A stretch of DNA of 25,779 nucleotides from Baffinella frigidus (Eukaryota; Cryptophyceae; Cryptomonadales; Baffinellaceae). The stretch spans positions 1 to 25,779 of the forward strand of contig MU648030.1 of NCBI GenBank assembly GCA_026770585.1, written 5' to 3'. The position numbers and the translations under genes are program-made. Under the pieces are notes generated by a model that ran no database searches, was not told the DNA's origin, and saw only the letters and a program-made list of their open reading frames with translations. This document shows, in pieces, positions 1 through 7,060 of this stretch. How positions within the stretch are numbered: position 1 is the first letter of the stretch; each line of letters begins with the position of its first letter.

Positions 1-212
1 CCTTTATAACCACTGCACTTGATGGCATTGGTGACACTATGTGCAAAGTGCGTGACCATCATATTTCCGCTCTTCAAGATAGTCTTGCCTTTCCGCAGTA
101 CAACTTTCTGCTTGCAACACTGACATACATACGACTCTGACCTACTCGCCATAGTGGCATCAACAAGATTTCCAGATGTGTTTTCTGCAATCTGTCCCGC
201 AGAATGCTGCAT
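1..212 (-). CDS. Partial zinc-ribbon protein, CoiA-like N-terminus
   Basis: The first 70 codons of a minus-strand gene run off the left edge. The ATG at 212 follows an in-frame TAG directly, so it is the furthest upstream start; a second in-frame ATG at 152 would remove 20 residues. Around residues 29-70 the protein reads C-x2-C, then a basic stretch ending in LRKGK, then HFAH and a later Cys. This spacing is that of the zinc ribbon at the front of CoiA-like proteins (C-x2-C ... RKG ... HFAH ... C), which precedes a restriction-endonuclease-like fold in that family. The nuclease part, if present, is outside the window, so the activity cannot be judged. A TATA-like CATAAAAAA lies about 65 nt upstream. 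The zinc-ribbon call is fairly secure; the CoiA relation is an inference from motif spacing. Confidence 0.6.
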   Translation of the reverse strand, partial: MQHSAGQIAENTSGNLVDATMASRSESYVCQCCKQKVVLRKGKTILKSGNMMVTHFAHSVTNAIKCSGYK

Positions 213-275
213 CTAAGTAAATGACATGCAGACCACTGTCAACACATGTAGTGACACAACAGGGTAAATTGAGGA

Positions 276-284
276 TTTTTTATG
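276..284 (-). promoter_or_regulatory. TATA-like box for the CoiA-like gene
   Basis: The minus strand reads CATAAAAAA about 65 nt before the ATG at 212. The 213-417 gap is a divergent promoter region between this gene and the 665-aa gene; nothing else is visible in it. Confidence 0.4.
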
Positions 285-368
285 TCGAAATGGCACTGCA
301 CCATCTGTGAATTGTAAAGTCAGTATCTATTGAGTTCCTAGCACATAAAGAGTGGTGAGTGTATTGGG

Positions 369-378
369 TATATTTAAG
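369..378 (+). promoter_or_regulatory. TATA-like box TATATTTAAG
   Basis: TATATTTAAG ends 40 nt before the ATG at 418. The related form TATTTAAG lies 42 nt before the 1206-aa gene and TATTTAAAG 37 nt before the 334-aa gene, so the motif recurs in the right place. Confidence 0.6.
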
Positions 379-417
379 TACAATCCACTTGCAAGTGCAA
401 TTACCAGGTCGCTATAG

Positions 418-2415
418 ATGTCTTCATTTTTTGGAGACCTTACAGGTGGCGATATCCGCATGCCGGAGGCGCGATTCAATGATGGCGGAATGCTGCCACC
501 CATGAGCACTGCTGGGTATGGCAACGGTCTAGACGGCAGTGCAGACGGGAGATTCAACGCGGGTAGTAGTCTCCTTAGTAACATGGAACCGTACGCATAT
601 GGTAAAGGCGATCGTCTCTCTACACAGACTGCCTACCTAGCCAATCCACATAACATCCAGAAGATTGTCCCACAGCTCATGCTCCCAGATTGTATCCAAG
701 CCAATTCTGCACAGACGTTCATGCTTGCACACGGTGTGTCTGATGGTGATATTGCGTTCAGTATCAGGTTTTCCACACCAGCCGTCCGGACCCAGCTCAT
801 GCACCATTCAGTGAACGACTATTTCAGACAGGGAGCCGGTCGCGCCGTGGACTACATCTGCAACATGGCAGTCATCAACTACATCATCCGTGGTTTTTGC
901 ACCCCCCACACCAAAACAAATGGAGCATGGGTGCACTTTGCGAGTGCAATTGGCTTTGAAGACGGTTATTATTTGATTCAAGGATTGCTGGTATTCCGTG
1001 ACGAAACTTCCAGTCTGTTGGAAACTGTAAAAACTCATGATGATGATACAGTCGATGAATATGATTTCCGGAATTTCCAGAATATGTTTGAGGAACTGAG
1101 AGATCAGTGTCCAGCGCTGTTGAGACACAAACCTGCATGGTCCAAAACTTTTGCTGAGGGTGAAATGCAGCCTCTACGTCAGATACTTCCATTGTTCCTA
1201 GAGTCTATCGAGATGTCATTCGCAGACATTGCACAAGAGCTTATCCGAGACCATTTCCGTCCACTTGGTGTGGTTATTGGTTCTGATAAACAGGGTGGTC
1301 AACACGAATTGAACAATGCGTCTGTCACGTTTCCTGTTTCATACGTTGTTACCATCTCAATCGACGGGAAGAATGAAAACATTTGTAATTACTGGCGCCA
1401 CACCCACATTAGCTCTGGGTCTCTTCTCGGGTTCAAAGTCGCGATGCGTCATGCAGATGCCTACACTCTCAACAACCACAAATTCCTGGTAAGGAAGACA
1501 TTTGGTGAAAGCACCAAGCTGAAAATCCCTCAGATCGTACCAAGCGTCGTAAACGAGGTCACAAAGAAACACAGCGATAAGGTATTGTTCCAACGTGTCG
1601 GTTTCTGGCAGTTCTGTATGTCACAGATTATGCACCAGGCATTGTTGAATGAGGCACCATGCACCAGTGTGGTTCCGTTTCATGCAGGGGCGGTTTTACA
1701 GGTCACCATTTCGGTTGCATGGATGCGCAGCCAGCCTCGAAAACGTGATGAACCCCCCCAACTTGCCGACGCTGAAGAAGCAGAAATCGAACCGGATGAG
1801 AATGAAAACAGCCAATTCCATGGTATCCCGTTTGGTGTTCGATCGAATGCTCAAATGCAGTATAAAATGCAGTCTAAAAAACAGTCTACAGTGCAGACTC
1901 AAAAAGTAACTTTTTCAAAACAGCCTCTGTATGCTATGAAAATCAAACCAATTGAAGAGCCACATAAACGCGGACGGGATTCCACCCACGGACTTGGAGA
2001 CACAACCAGCGGTGCGCGTGAAGTAAACATACTTGGACCAGGCATCAAGGTGCGGAGAGTCATTGCCATGGACGCAGTGTGTCACCTGCCAGATGTGTCT
2101 ACAGCTGTGAGAATAGCGAAAGCCCATCAAGCAACAACTGTGCTCACAACTCCCGTGCCAAACAACCTTGTGCTAACATCCTCCATACCAACGACACCCG
2201 TGCTCACGACACCCGTGCTCACGACACCCGTGCTCACGACACCCGTGCTCACGACACCCGTGCCCACATCCGCCATACCAACAACACCCGTGCTCACGAC
2301 ACCCGTGCTCACGACACCCATGCCCACTTCCAAGTCAGCAAGCAAATCCAGGGCTAAAACCGTGACCGATAAGAAGCTTGCATCTGTAAGTGAGGGCTCG
2401 TTTACACGACTCTGA
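418..2415 (+). CDS. Unrecognised 665-aa protein with TTPVL repeat tail
   Basis: A long ORF starting at the first ATG after a TATATTTAAG box and ending in TGA. I do not recognise the family. Residues 1-60 are Gly/Met-rich and probably disordered. Residues about 80-435 form a mixed alpha/beta soluble domain with no signal peptide or membrane segment. A charged linker follows (acidic around 440-460, then Gln/Lys-rich). Residues 577-636 consist of twelve pentapeptides of the TTPVL type. The C-terminus is basic and Ser-rich. Size, solubility and position suggest a structural or tegument-type protein, but that is inference. An ATTAAA lies 27 nt after the stop. Confidence 0.85.
   Translation: MSSFFGDLTGGDIRMPEARFNDGGMLPPMSTAGYGNGLDGSADGRFNAGSSLLSNMEPYAYGKGDRLSTQTAYLANPHNIQKIVPQLMLPDCIQANSAQTFMLAHGVSDGDIAFSIRFSTPAVRTQLMHHSVNDYFRQGAGRAVDYICNMAVINYIIRGFCTPHTKTNGAWVHFASAIGFEDGYYLIQGLLVFRDETSSLLETVKTHDDDTVDEYDFRNFQNMFEELRDQCPALLRHKPAWSKTFAEGEMQPLRQILPLFLESIEMSFADIAQELIRDHFRPLGVVIGSDKQGGQHELNNASVTFPVSYVVTISIDGKNENICNYWRHTHISSGSLLGFKVAMRHADAYTLNNHKFLVRKTFGESTKLKIPQIVPSVVNEVTKKHSDKVLFQRVGFWQFCMSQIMHQALLNEAPCTSVVPFHAGAVLQVTISVAWMRSQPRKRDEPPQLADAEEAEIEPDENENSQFHGIPFGVRSNAQMQYKMQSKKQSTVQTQKVTFSKQPLYAMKIKPIEEPHKRGRDSTHGLGDTTSGAREVNILGPGIKVRRVIAMDAVCHLPDVSTAVRIAKAHQATTVLTTPVPNNLVLTSSIPTTPVLTTPVLTTPVLTTPVLTTPVPTSAIPTTPVLTTPVLTTPMPTSKSASKSRAKTVTDKKLASVSEGSFTRL
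2146..2325 (+). repeat. 15-bp coding tandem repeat, 12 units
   Basis: Twelve consecutive 15-bp units based on ACGACACCCGTGCTC lie in frame in the 665-aa gene and encode TTPVL or variants (TTPVP, TSSIP, TSAIP, TTPMP). Several central units are identical, so copy number probably varies by slippage or unequal recombination. The repeat keeps other frames and the opposite strand open, which creates spurious ORFs there. Confidence 0.95.
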
Positions 2416-2441
2416 AATGGTAGGGCGTACATGTGGCAATC

Positions 2442-2447
2442 ATTAAA
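2442..2447 (+). terminator. ATTAAA poly(A) signal after the 665-aa gene
   Basis: ATTAAA lies 27 nt after the TGA. It is embedded in an AT-rich stretch ending TATATT, which could also serve as promoter for the next gene. Confidence 0.45.
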
Positions 2448-2530
2448 ATATATTCTACCAAAAATGTGAATCGTTACAAGTACTGTTCCTTTATCAGACT
2501 TTGCTATATGAGACACACACATCACTCATA

Positions 2531-3577
2531 ATGATACACCACCACCCACACCCATACATGCCACCAGAGAGAAGATCATATACAATTGCTAAAACCACAA
2601 AAAAAAATATCATGGCCACAGTGAATTATCAGTGTATAATGTGTGGGTGGTCGTTCAAATGGCCCGGGGGGGATACATCTTTCCTGGGTTCCGTCTTGTA
2701 CGCCATCGAAACTATGTATCATCAAAAGAGTCCAACTGCCTTTCCAGGTTTATTCAATGAGCACAATGCTTCGCATGTTTTACATAAACACAGTCGATTA
2801 GCTATAGATGCAGCTTGCGCGATAAGAAGTGATTTTCACACACGCATTGTCGTCAATACGAACAACCCTACCGAGGATGCAAGAAAGAGGGACGCGCAAA
2901 ACGTGGAGGATCGTGCATCGAGGTTGTTGCGTGGCCAAGATATCAACTTACAAATGCAAGAAAAATTGCCGCAATATCCATGCAACACAGAATTTCAAGA
3001 AGCAAATACAAAACAACTCATCGATGATATATTCATACAAACATGTTGGATATTAGACAATGCCATTATTGTACACACAACTCTGTTTCCCAGTGATGCC
3101 AACTCAAGAACAAAAATCCAATTTCTCAAAGACAGGATCACACACATTTCTACGGACGGGGACAAAAATACTATGAGGTATCTACAAGAATCATGTTGGA
3201 AAAACTGGATACATTGCACTTGTAAACCATGCAATGTGGACCAGACACAGGAAATGAAGTTTTGGAAGATTGTGGCTGTCATGGTTGGGCTCGACAGCAT
3301 CGGTGATAGTGATGCAAATGAAGATGAGTTGCCAGATCCGACGCAGGATGATCTCGACCTTGAAAATGAAGAATATGCAGAAGATGGAAGTGATTTGAGC
3401 GTCGCAGAGATCACAGCGGCTAAAAATCGAAACAAGGCAATAATACAGCAAGCAGAGGAATCACAAATGAACCTTGAGGATGAATTGGTTGGAGAAGACG
3501 GATCCAATTTAACAAGCCAACAGTACAAAGAGGCCCATTCACGTAACAAAAAAAGAGAGGGATTTTGCAAAAGATAA
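2531..3577 (+). CDS. Zinc-ribbon protein with duplicated acidic C-terminal module
   Basis: An unrecognised 348-aa protein. Three in-frame ATGs compete: 2531, 2558 and 2612. The one at 2612 has the best eukaryotic context (ATCATGG) and begins MATVNYQC, directly followed by a C-x2-C pair; the upstream part is His/Pro-rich low complexity and may be untranslated. A second Cys cluster (H-C-x-C-x2-C) lies about two thirds along, so a bound zinc is likely. The C-terminal 90 residues are very acidic and hold two copies of a roughly 25-residue unit (EDGSDL/EDGSNL ... NRNK/SRNK), followed by a Lys/Arg-rich end. There is no membrane segment. The next gene starts 25 nt downstream on the same strand. A regulatory or virion role is possible but unproven. 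Confidence 0.75.
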   Translation: MIHHHPHPYMPPERRSYTIAKTTKKNIMATVNYQCIMCGWSFKWPGGDTSFLGSVLYAIETMYHQKSPTAFPGLFNEHNASHVLHKHSRLAIDAACAIRSDFHTRIVVNTNNPTEDARKRDAQNVEDRASRLLRGQDINLQMQEKLPQYPCNTEFQEANTKQLIDDIFIQTCWILDNAIIVHTTLFPSDANSRTKIQFLKDRITHISTDGDKNTMRYLQESCWKNWIHCTCKPCNVDQTQEMKFWKIVAVMVGLDSIGDSDANEDELPDPTQDDLDLENEEYAEDGSDLSVAEITAAKNRNKAIIQQAEESQMNLEDELVGEDGSNLTSQQYKEAHSRNKKREGFCKR

Positions 3578-3581
3578 AAAG
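3574..3581 (+). promoter_or_regulatory. TATA-like ATAAAAAG overlapping the upstream stop
   Basis: ATAAAAAG overlaps the TAA of the previous gene and lies 22 nt before the ATG at 3603. If it is used, the leader is very short. Confidence 0.35.
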
Positions 3582-3602
3582 GAAAAACAAAGGAAAAAAA
3601 AT

Positions 3603-4688
3603 ATGACCAAAACGAATCGAGAAACGACACTTCAATTGATCCTAACCAACACCGAAATTGCGGTTAAATCTCAAATTTTGGATCGGTATCAATGGGCAGC
3701 AGAAGACGCAGCAGATTCAAGGCAATGGTTTGAATGCATTTCTATGTTTATCAACGTTCTTACCGTACTCAACTTACAAACCTCTACAATGTGCCTCGAG
3801 GTAGAAACGTGCATGAACCCATATAGTGGCGAACGCAACCAACCTGACAAAATTTTGAAACTGGGTCGATGGAAAGCTGCTGCGGCTATACTTGCAACCG
3901 CGACATTGACCAAAAGCATCCATATGATCGGCATCCTTGCGTTCAAACCGCAAGATGCATACTACATGACCACGACCCTGGAAACTATGTGGAAATATAT
4001 GATTGTTGAGTGTGCCGCTAGAGCGCTCGTGGATGAAACAACTACCCATTCACAGGATCTGGAGGTTCGGATACAGCAAAATAACCGCAAATTTCGTATG
4101 ACAATATACGAATACTTTTTTGGTCCACCATGTAGTCCAAATACATTCGACAGAGACAGAATGGAGCGCCCAGATGTGTATTTATCGACGGTATCCGACG
4201 TACTAACCATCGGGTCTAGTTCCATATCAAAATTACTGTCAGATTCACGGGGTACTGCAATTCTCATGTTTTCAATACGACGACAGCGAAGAACAATAAG
4301 CGAAAAACTTCTCTACAGGCACAAATTGAAAATTCCCGGAAACAGTTGCACTTGGTCAAATGATGTTGAACCCACAGGACAAGAGAGGGATGGAAATTTC
4401 ATAGAGAGAACAGAAAAACTTTTCAAGAAGATTTATCTACACATCGCACCTGAAGTTGTTACAGATGCCAGGTTCAATGCACTGAACCAGTCTGAACTAG
4501 GAAATTCAGCATCTTCGAGTGCAGTGATACAGAAAATGAGAGCGAGAACACAACAAGACGCGGTCAAGGCAATGTTACGATTGCCTGTTATTCTCAACGA
4601 GATGGAACTGCCAAGCATGAGGAAAGCAGTGGGTTTGCATCTCCAACGAGCTCGGTTGTCTGAACATCCACTGGGGCGCAATGAGTAA
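3603..4688 (+). CDS. Unrecognised 361-aa all-helical soluble protein
   Basis: The ORF starts at an ATG 25 nt after the previous stop and ends in TAA. I do not recognise it. The composition is that of an all-alpha protein: long amphipathic stretches in residues 1-60 and 80-150, and a basic segment (SIRRQRR) near residue 226. The C-terminus is helical, basic and rich in Arg and Gln. There is no signal peptide, membrane span or Cys motif. No strong poly(A) signal follows, so its mRNA may end with that of the next gene at 5089. Confidence 0.8.
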   Translation: MTKTNRETTLQLILTNTEIAVKSQILDRYQWAAEDAADSRQWFECISMFINVLTVLNLQTSTMCLEVETCMNPYSGERNQPDKILKLGRWKAAAAILATATLTKSIHMIGILAFKPQDAYYMTTTLETMWKYMIVECAARALVDETTTHSQDLEVRIQQNNRKFRMTIYEYFFGPPCSPNTFDRDRMERPDVYLSTVSDVLTIGSSSISKLLSDSRGTAILMFSIRRQRRTISEKLLYRHKLKIPGNSCTWSNDVEPTGQERDGNFIERTEKLFKKIYLHIAPEVVTDARFNALNQSELGNSASSSAVIQKMRARTQQDAVKAMLRLPVILNEMELPSMRKAVGLHLQRARLSEHPLGRNE

Positions 4689-4737
4689 TTGCAGAAGTTG
4701 GGACACATTACAAAAAATGTAAATAACACGGTTGTGC

Positions 4738-4746
4738 AATATAAGA
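4738..4746 (+). promoter_or_regulatory. TATA-like ATATAAG
   Basis: AATATAAG occurs 22 nt before the ATG at 4768 and 49 nt before the in-frame ATG at 4795. Confidence 0.4.
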
Positions 4747-4767
4747 ACCCAAAAAGATGATGGCATT

Positions 4768-5079
4768 ATGCTGTTACATAATTTTATAAGACCCATGCAC
4801 ATTGGTAACCCGGGTCTGTTTGGACGTGGACTATCTGAACCATGTCATACATCGCGACCCCTAGTATGCAACATCGCGACCTCTGCTATGCAAATGGGAC
4901 CAGTTACAACTGCCGTCGGGTTGTACGCTATCGAGAGGCTAGCGACACGGATAATGGCTGGACAAATACACCGCAAAGGGGTTTTGAGGAAGATCAAGCG
5001 GTTGATGAGCATGGTGCTTGAGTTCCACATGATGTGTGAGATTATGCAGGACGTAGTTGAAGACATATGCACACAGTGA
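4768..5079 (+). CDS. Small basic helical protein
   Basis: A 103-aa unrecognised protein. If the TATA-like box at 4738 sets transcription start about 27 nt downstream, the ATG at 4795 (94 aa) may be the real start. The first half has several Cys and Gly. The second half is a Met-rich amphipathic helix with a basic patch (RKGVLRKIKR). The TGA is followed 10 nt later by AATAAA. It converges on the Cys-rich minus-strand gene, with only 23 nt between the two stops. Confidence 0.65.
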   Translation: MLLHNFIRPMHIGNPGLFGRGLSEPCHTSRPLVCNIATSAMQMGPVTTAVGLYAIERLATRIMAGQIHRKGVLRKIKRLMSMVLEFHMMCEIMQDVVEDICTQ

Positions 5080-5085
5080 TATGAT

Positions 5086-5094
5086 TTTAATAAA
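5086..5094. terminator. Shared bidirectional poly(A) signal
   Basis: The sequence TTTAATAAA reads AATAAA on the plus strand (5089-5094) and ATTAAA on the minus strand (5086-5091). It lies between two convergent stops, 10 nt after the plus-strand TGA and 12 nt after the minus-strand TGA, so one short motif can end both mRNAs. Confidence 0.7.
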
Positions 5095-5102
5095 ATACAA
5101 AC

Positions 5103-5774
5103 TCACGCAACGTCTAAGCCCACCAGGAATCGTGACAGTCCACATAGCGCACGGTTTATAAATTGTTGTATGCAGAGCCACTCCTTCAGTGTTCCCTTGG
5201 TAGGACTTGATGTCCTGAGGGTACAATTACCGAGTCGTGAAATACTCACGATACTAGTCAGTTTGTCCATTGCATGAACTAGCTCCATACTCTCATCACG
5301 TAACATCGACCCCCAGTCATCTATACGAAACATGATCGCGTTGGACTCTTCTTCTGACCGGGGAAGCATGTATATCGCTCGCGAGCCGCATGTACGCACC
5401 AGTTTCTGTTGCAATGGACATTGCTCACAGACTGAAAATTCCTTGTGTAACTTGACTGTCATCACCAACATCGAGACACGAATTTCCAAGAGAGAACCAC
5501 CACCTGTAGAACGCCTCAGAATGCTGCACATTGCAGAGACGCTGCGGACACCTTTGAAGACCATGTCCAATTTTCCAGGACGGTAAAGAACGTTGCCAAC
5601 CACACTGTACATACACCTCGTGTTGCCAAAGTTTTTTCGTTGGCACACCTTACCCGAACCATTCACGTACTCAGGGCATATCGAATGAATCATCATCAAC
5701 TGACCCGATATGTTGTGGACCATCGGACACATTGAAAGTACCGACTCATCTCGTCTCTGTAATTGCGCACGCAT
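5103..5774 (-). CDS. Unrecognised 223-aa Cys-rich protein
   Basis: The minus-strand ORF starts with ATG at 5774 and ends with TGA. Cysteines are spread through the N-terminal third (residues 16, 33, 44 and 54) and a C-x2-C pair (CEQC) lies near the middle, which may be a metal site or disulfides. There is no clear signal peptide or membrane span. The region 5775-6001 is a divergent promoter region shared with the DUF2828 gene. The family is not recognised. Confidence 0.75.
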   Translation of the reverse strand: MRAQLQRRDESVLSMCPMVHNISGQLMMIHSICPEYVNGSGKVCQRKNFGNTRCMYSVVGNVLYRPGKLDMVFKGVRSVSAMCSILRRSTGGGSLLEIRVSMLVMTVKLHKEFSVCEQCPLQQKLVRTCGSRAIYMLPRSEEESNAIMFRIDDWGSMLRDESMELVHAMDKLTSIVSISRLGNCTLRTSSPTKGTLKEWLCIQQFINRALCGLSRFLVGLDVA

Positions 5775-6001
5775 TGACCCAATCCCACCCTACAACGACT
5801 GATACCGTGGCCTGAATGATACAATGTGGATAGAAAGCGACGAAAATGTATCACGGTCTTTTTTGTGAAGCTATAAACACTCAGATACGTGTTGAAAAAA
5901 ATCGACCGAGATAAAAAAAAAAAACAAATGCTCCTCCCATGTGTTAATGTGATACATTTTCCAGTATCACGGGTTTGATTCATTCGCACAGTTGTGTAGG
6001 C
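5775..6001. promoter_or_regulatory. Divergent intergenic region with A-tract and hairpin
   Basis: This gap separates the Cys-rich gene from the DUF2828 gene. It holds CTATAAAC near 5870, a GATAAAAAA-type A-tract from about 5911, and a perfect 7-bp inverted repeat GTGATAC/GTATCAC (5949-5955 and 5964-5970). An upstream ATG at 5928 opens a 16-codon ORF that ends before the DUF2828 start at 6002. No gene is seen here. Confidence 0.4.
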
Positions 6002-6928
6002 ATGAATGTTTTTTTGGGGTTAGATGATGATATCGATATGAATGCACTGACGGCTTACATGAACAGAGTGACGTCTACAGTAGAGATTGACAAAGAAGAC
6101 GACGCCATGCCAGAAGCCATGTCAGAAAACGGGGAAGACATATCGGTGACCGATGATGAAGAAGCCTTTATGTCAGCAACTGAAGACATTCTTCCCACTC
6201 TAGAGCCGGGGTTGATGTACGGAGACAATGACAGACCACAGCTGATCACTTCGGGGGATGCGTGCCTCAATCTATTCGGAACATGGGTCCCCTCAAGTGA
6301 CACCAGTACTGTCGAGGAAAAACTAGAACTGGCATGGGCTGAAAACAACCTGCTTACGCTCAAGGTGATTTTTCACAAAGGAAACGTTCGTGATGGAGGA
6401 TCTGGAGATTTTCTTAACTTTATACGCGCGTTCATGTGGCTCTTCCGCAACCACCCTAAAACTGCTCTTGAAAATGTCCAACACATCCCCCGCAACTCAT
6501 CATTGCAGACTCTTTTGCTGATCACAAAGTTTCTCATGTACGACCCCAAGGGAGAACTCGTCGATACGCTGTTCAGTTCTACGCCATTGTCTGATCGTGA
6601 TGTTGAAGAATACCTCAAACATTCACAGCTGGAAACACACAAGATTTCAACGGGTATAAATTTTCCCAGACAGAAGGGATACGACCACCACAGCGAACAC
6701 AGCGTACAGTCTAAGAGGACACATCATATCAAGAAGCAGCCCAAAACTTTTCGTAGGTACCGGCAATGGCGCCACATTGTCCATGTACAGGAATTCATGG
6801 CAACGCATCGCCCGGGCTGTGGGTTGGAGGAAGTCTACAAAAAACGTGAGTACACATCCATGGCAGTTATGAAAAACACGCCCAAGGTACTTTACGAATG
6901 GGTGGACGAAAACACAAAGCAAGAATAG
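6002..6928 (+). CDS. DUF2828-type protein, N-terminal part, ends at in-frame TAG
   Basis: This is the first 308 codons of a reading frame that continues after the stop to 8707. The first ATG is at 6002; earlier codons in the frame lack ATG. Residues 1-70 are an acidic leader. Residues about 100-180 match the DUF2828 N-terminus: a segment like 'W..NNLLTLKVIFH', then VRDGGSGDF, then HPKTALEN. DUF2828 proteins of plants, fungi and giant viruses join such a helical region to a C-terminal von Willebrand A domain and are distantly like the Ro60/TROVE RNA-binding proteins. The stop is TAG followed by C, inside a Lys/Glu-rich helical segment where no domain boundary is expected. It may be readthrough, a mutation or a sequencing error. 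Confidence 0.75.
   Translation: MNVFLGLDDDIDMNALTAYMNRVTSTVEIDKEDDAMPEAMSENGEDISVTDDEEAFMSATEDILPTLEPGLMYGDNDRPQLITSGDACLNLFGTWVPSSDTSTVEEKLELAWAENNLLTLKVIFHKGNVRDGGSGDFLNFIRAFMWLFRNHPKTALENVQHIPRNSSLQTLLLITKFLMYDPKGELVDTLFSSTPLSDRDVEEYLKHSQLETHKISTGINFPRQKGYDHHSEHSVQSKRTHHIKKQPKTFRRYRQWRHIVHVQEFMATHRPGCGLEEVYKKREYTSMAVMKNTPKVLYEWVDENTKQE
6926..6928 (+). other. In-frame TAG interrupting the DUF2828 gene
   Basis: A single amber codon (context CAA GAA TAG CTC AAG) separates two ORFs in the same frame. No other stop occurs in that frame from 6002 to 8704. TAG also ends this same gene at 8705-8707, so wholesale reassignment of TAG is unlikely. Confidence 0.9.
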
Positions 6929-7060
6929 CTCAAGTTTGTCCAACATAAGAACATCACAGCAAAAGTAGAGGCAAAGCGAATCAAGGCCGCACGTGTGCAG
7001 GCAACTCGGCAAGGCATTACAAAGTTCGTTGAGACACACCAAGATGGCAACCTCGCAAAT

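Noticed and set aside
2127-2525. Minus-strand ORF of 132 codons rich in GVVSTGVV
   Set aside because: It is the reverse reading of the TTPVL repeat; the repeat keeps several frames open.
2508-2531. Seven-codon upstream ORF overlapping the ATG at 2531
   Set aside because: It is a short TAATG overlap in low-complexity sequence, and the better start is likely 2612; it is too weak to call.
5928-5978. Sixteen-codon upstream ORF before the DUF2828 gene
   Set aside because: Chance ORFs of this size are common and nothing supports its translation.
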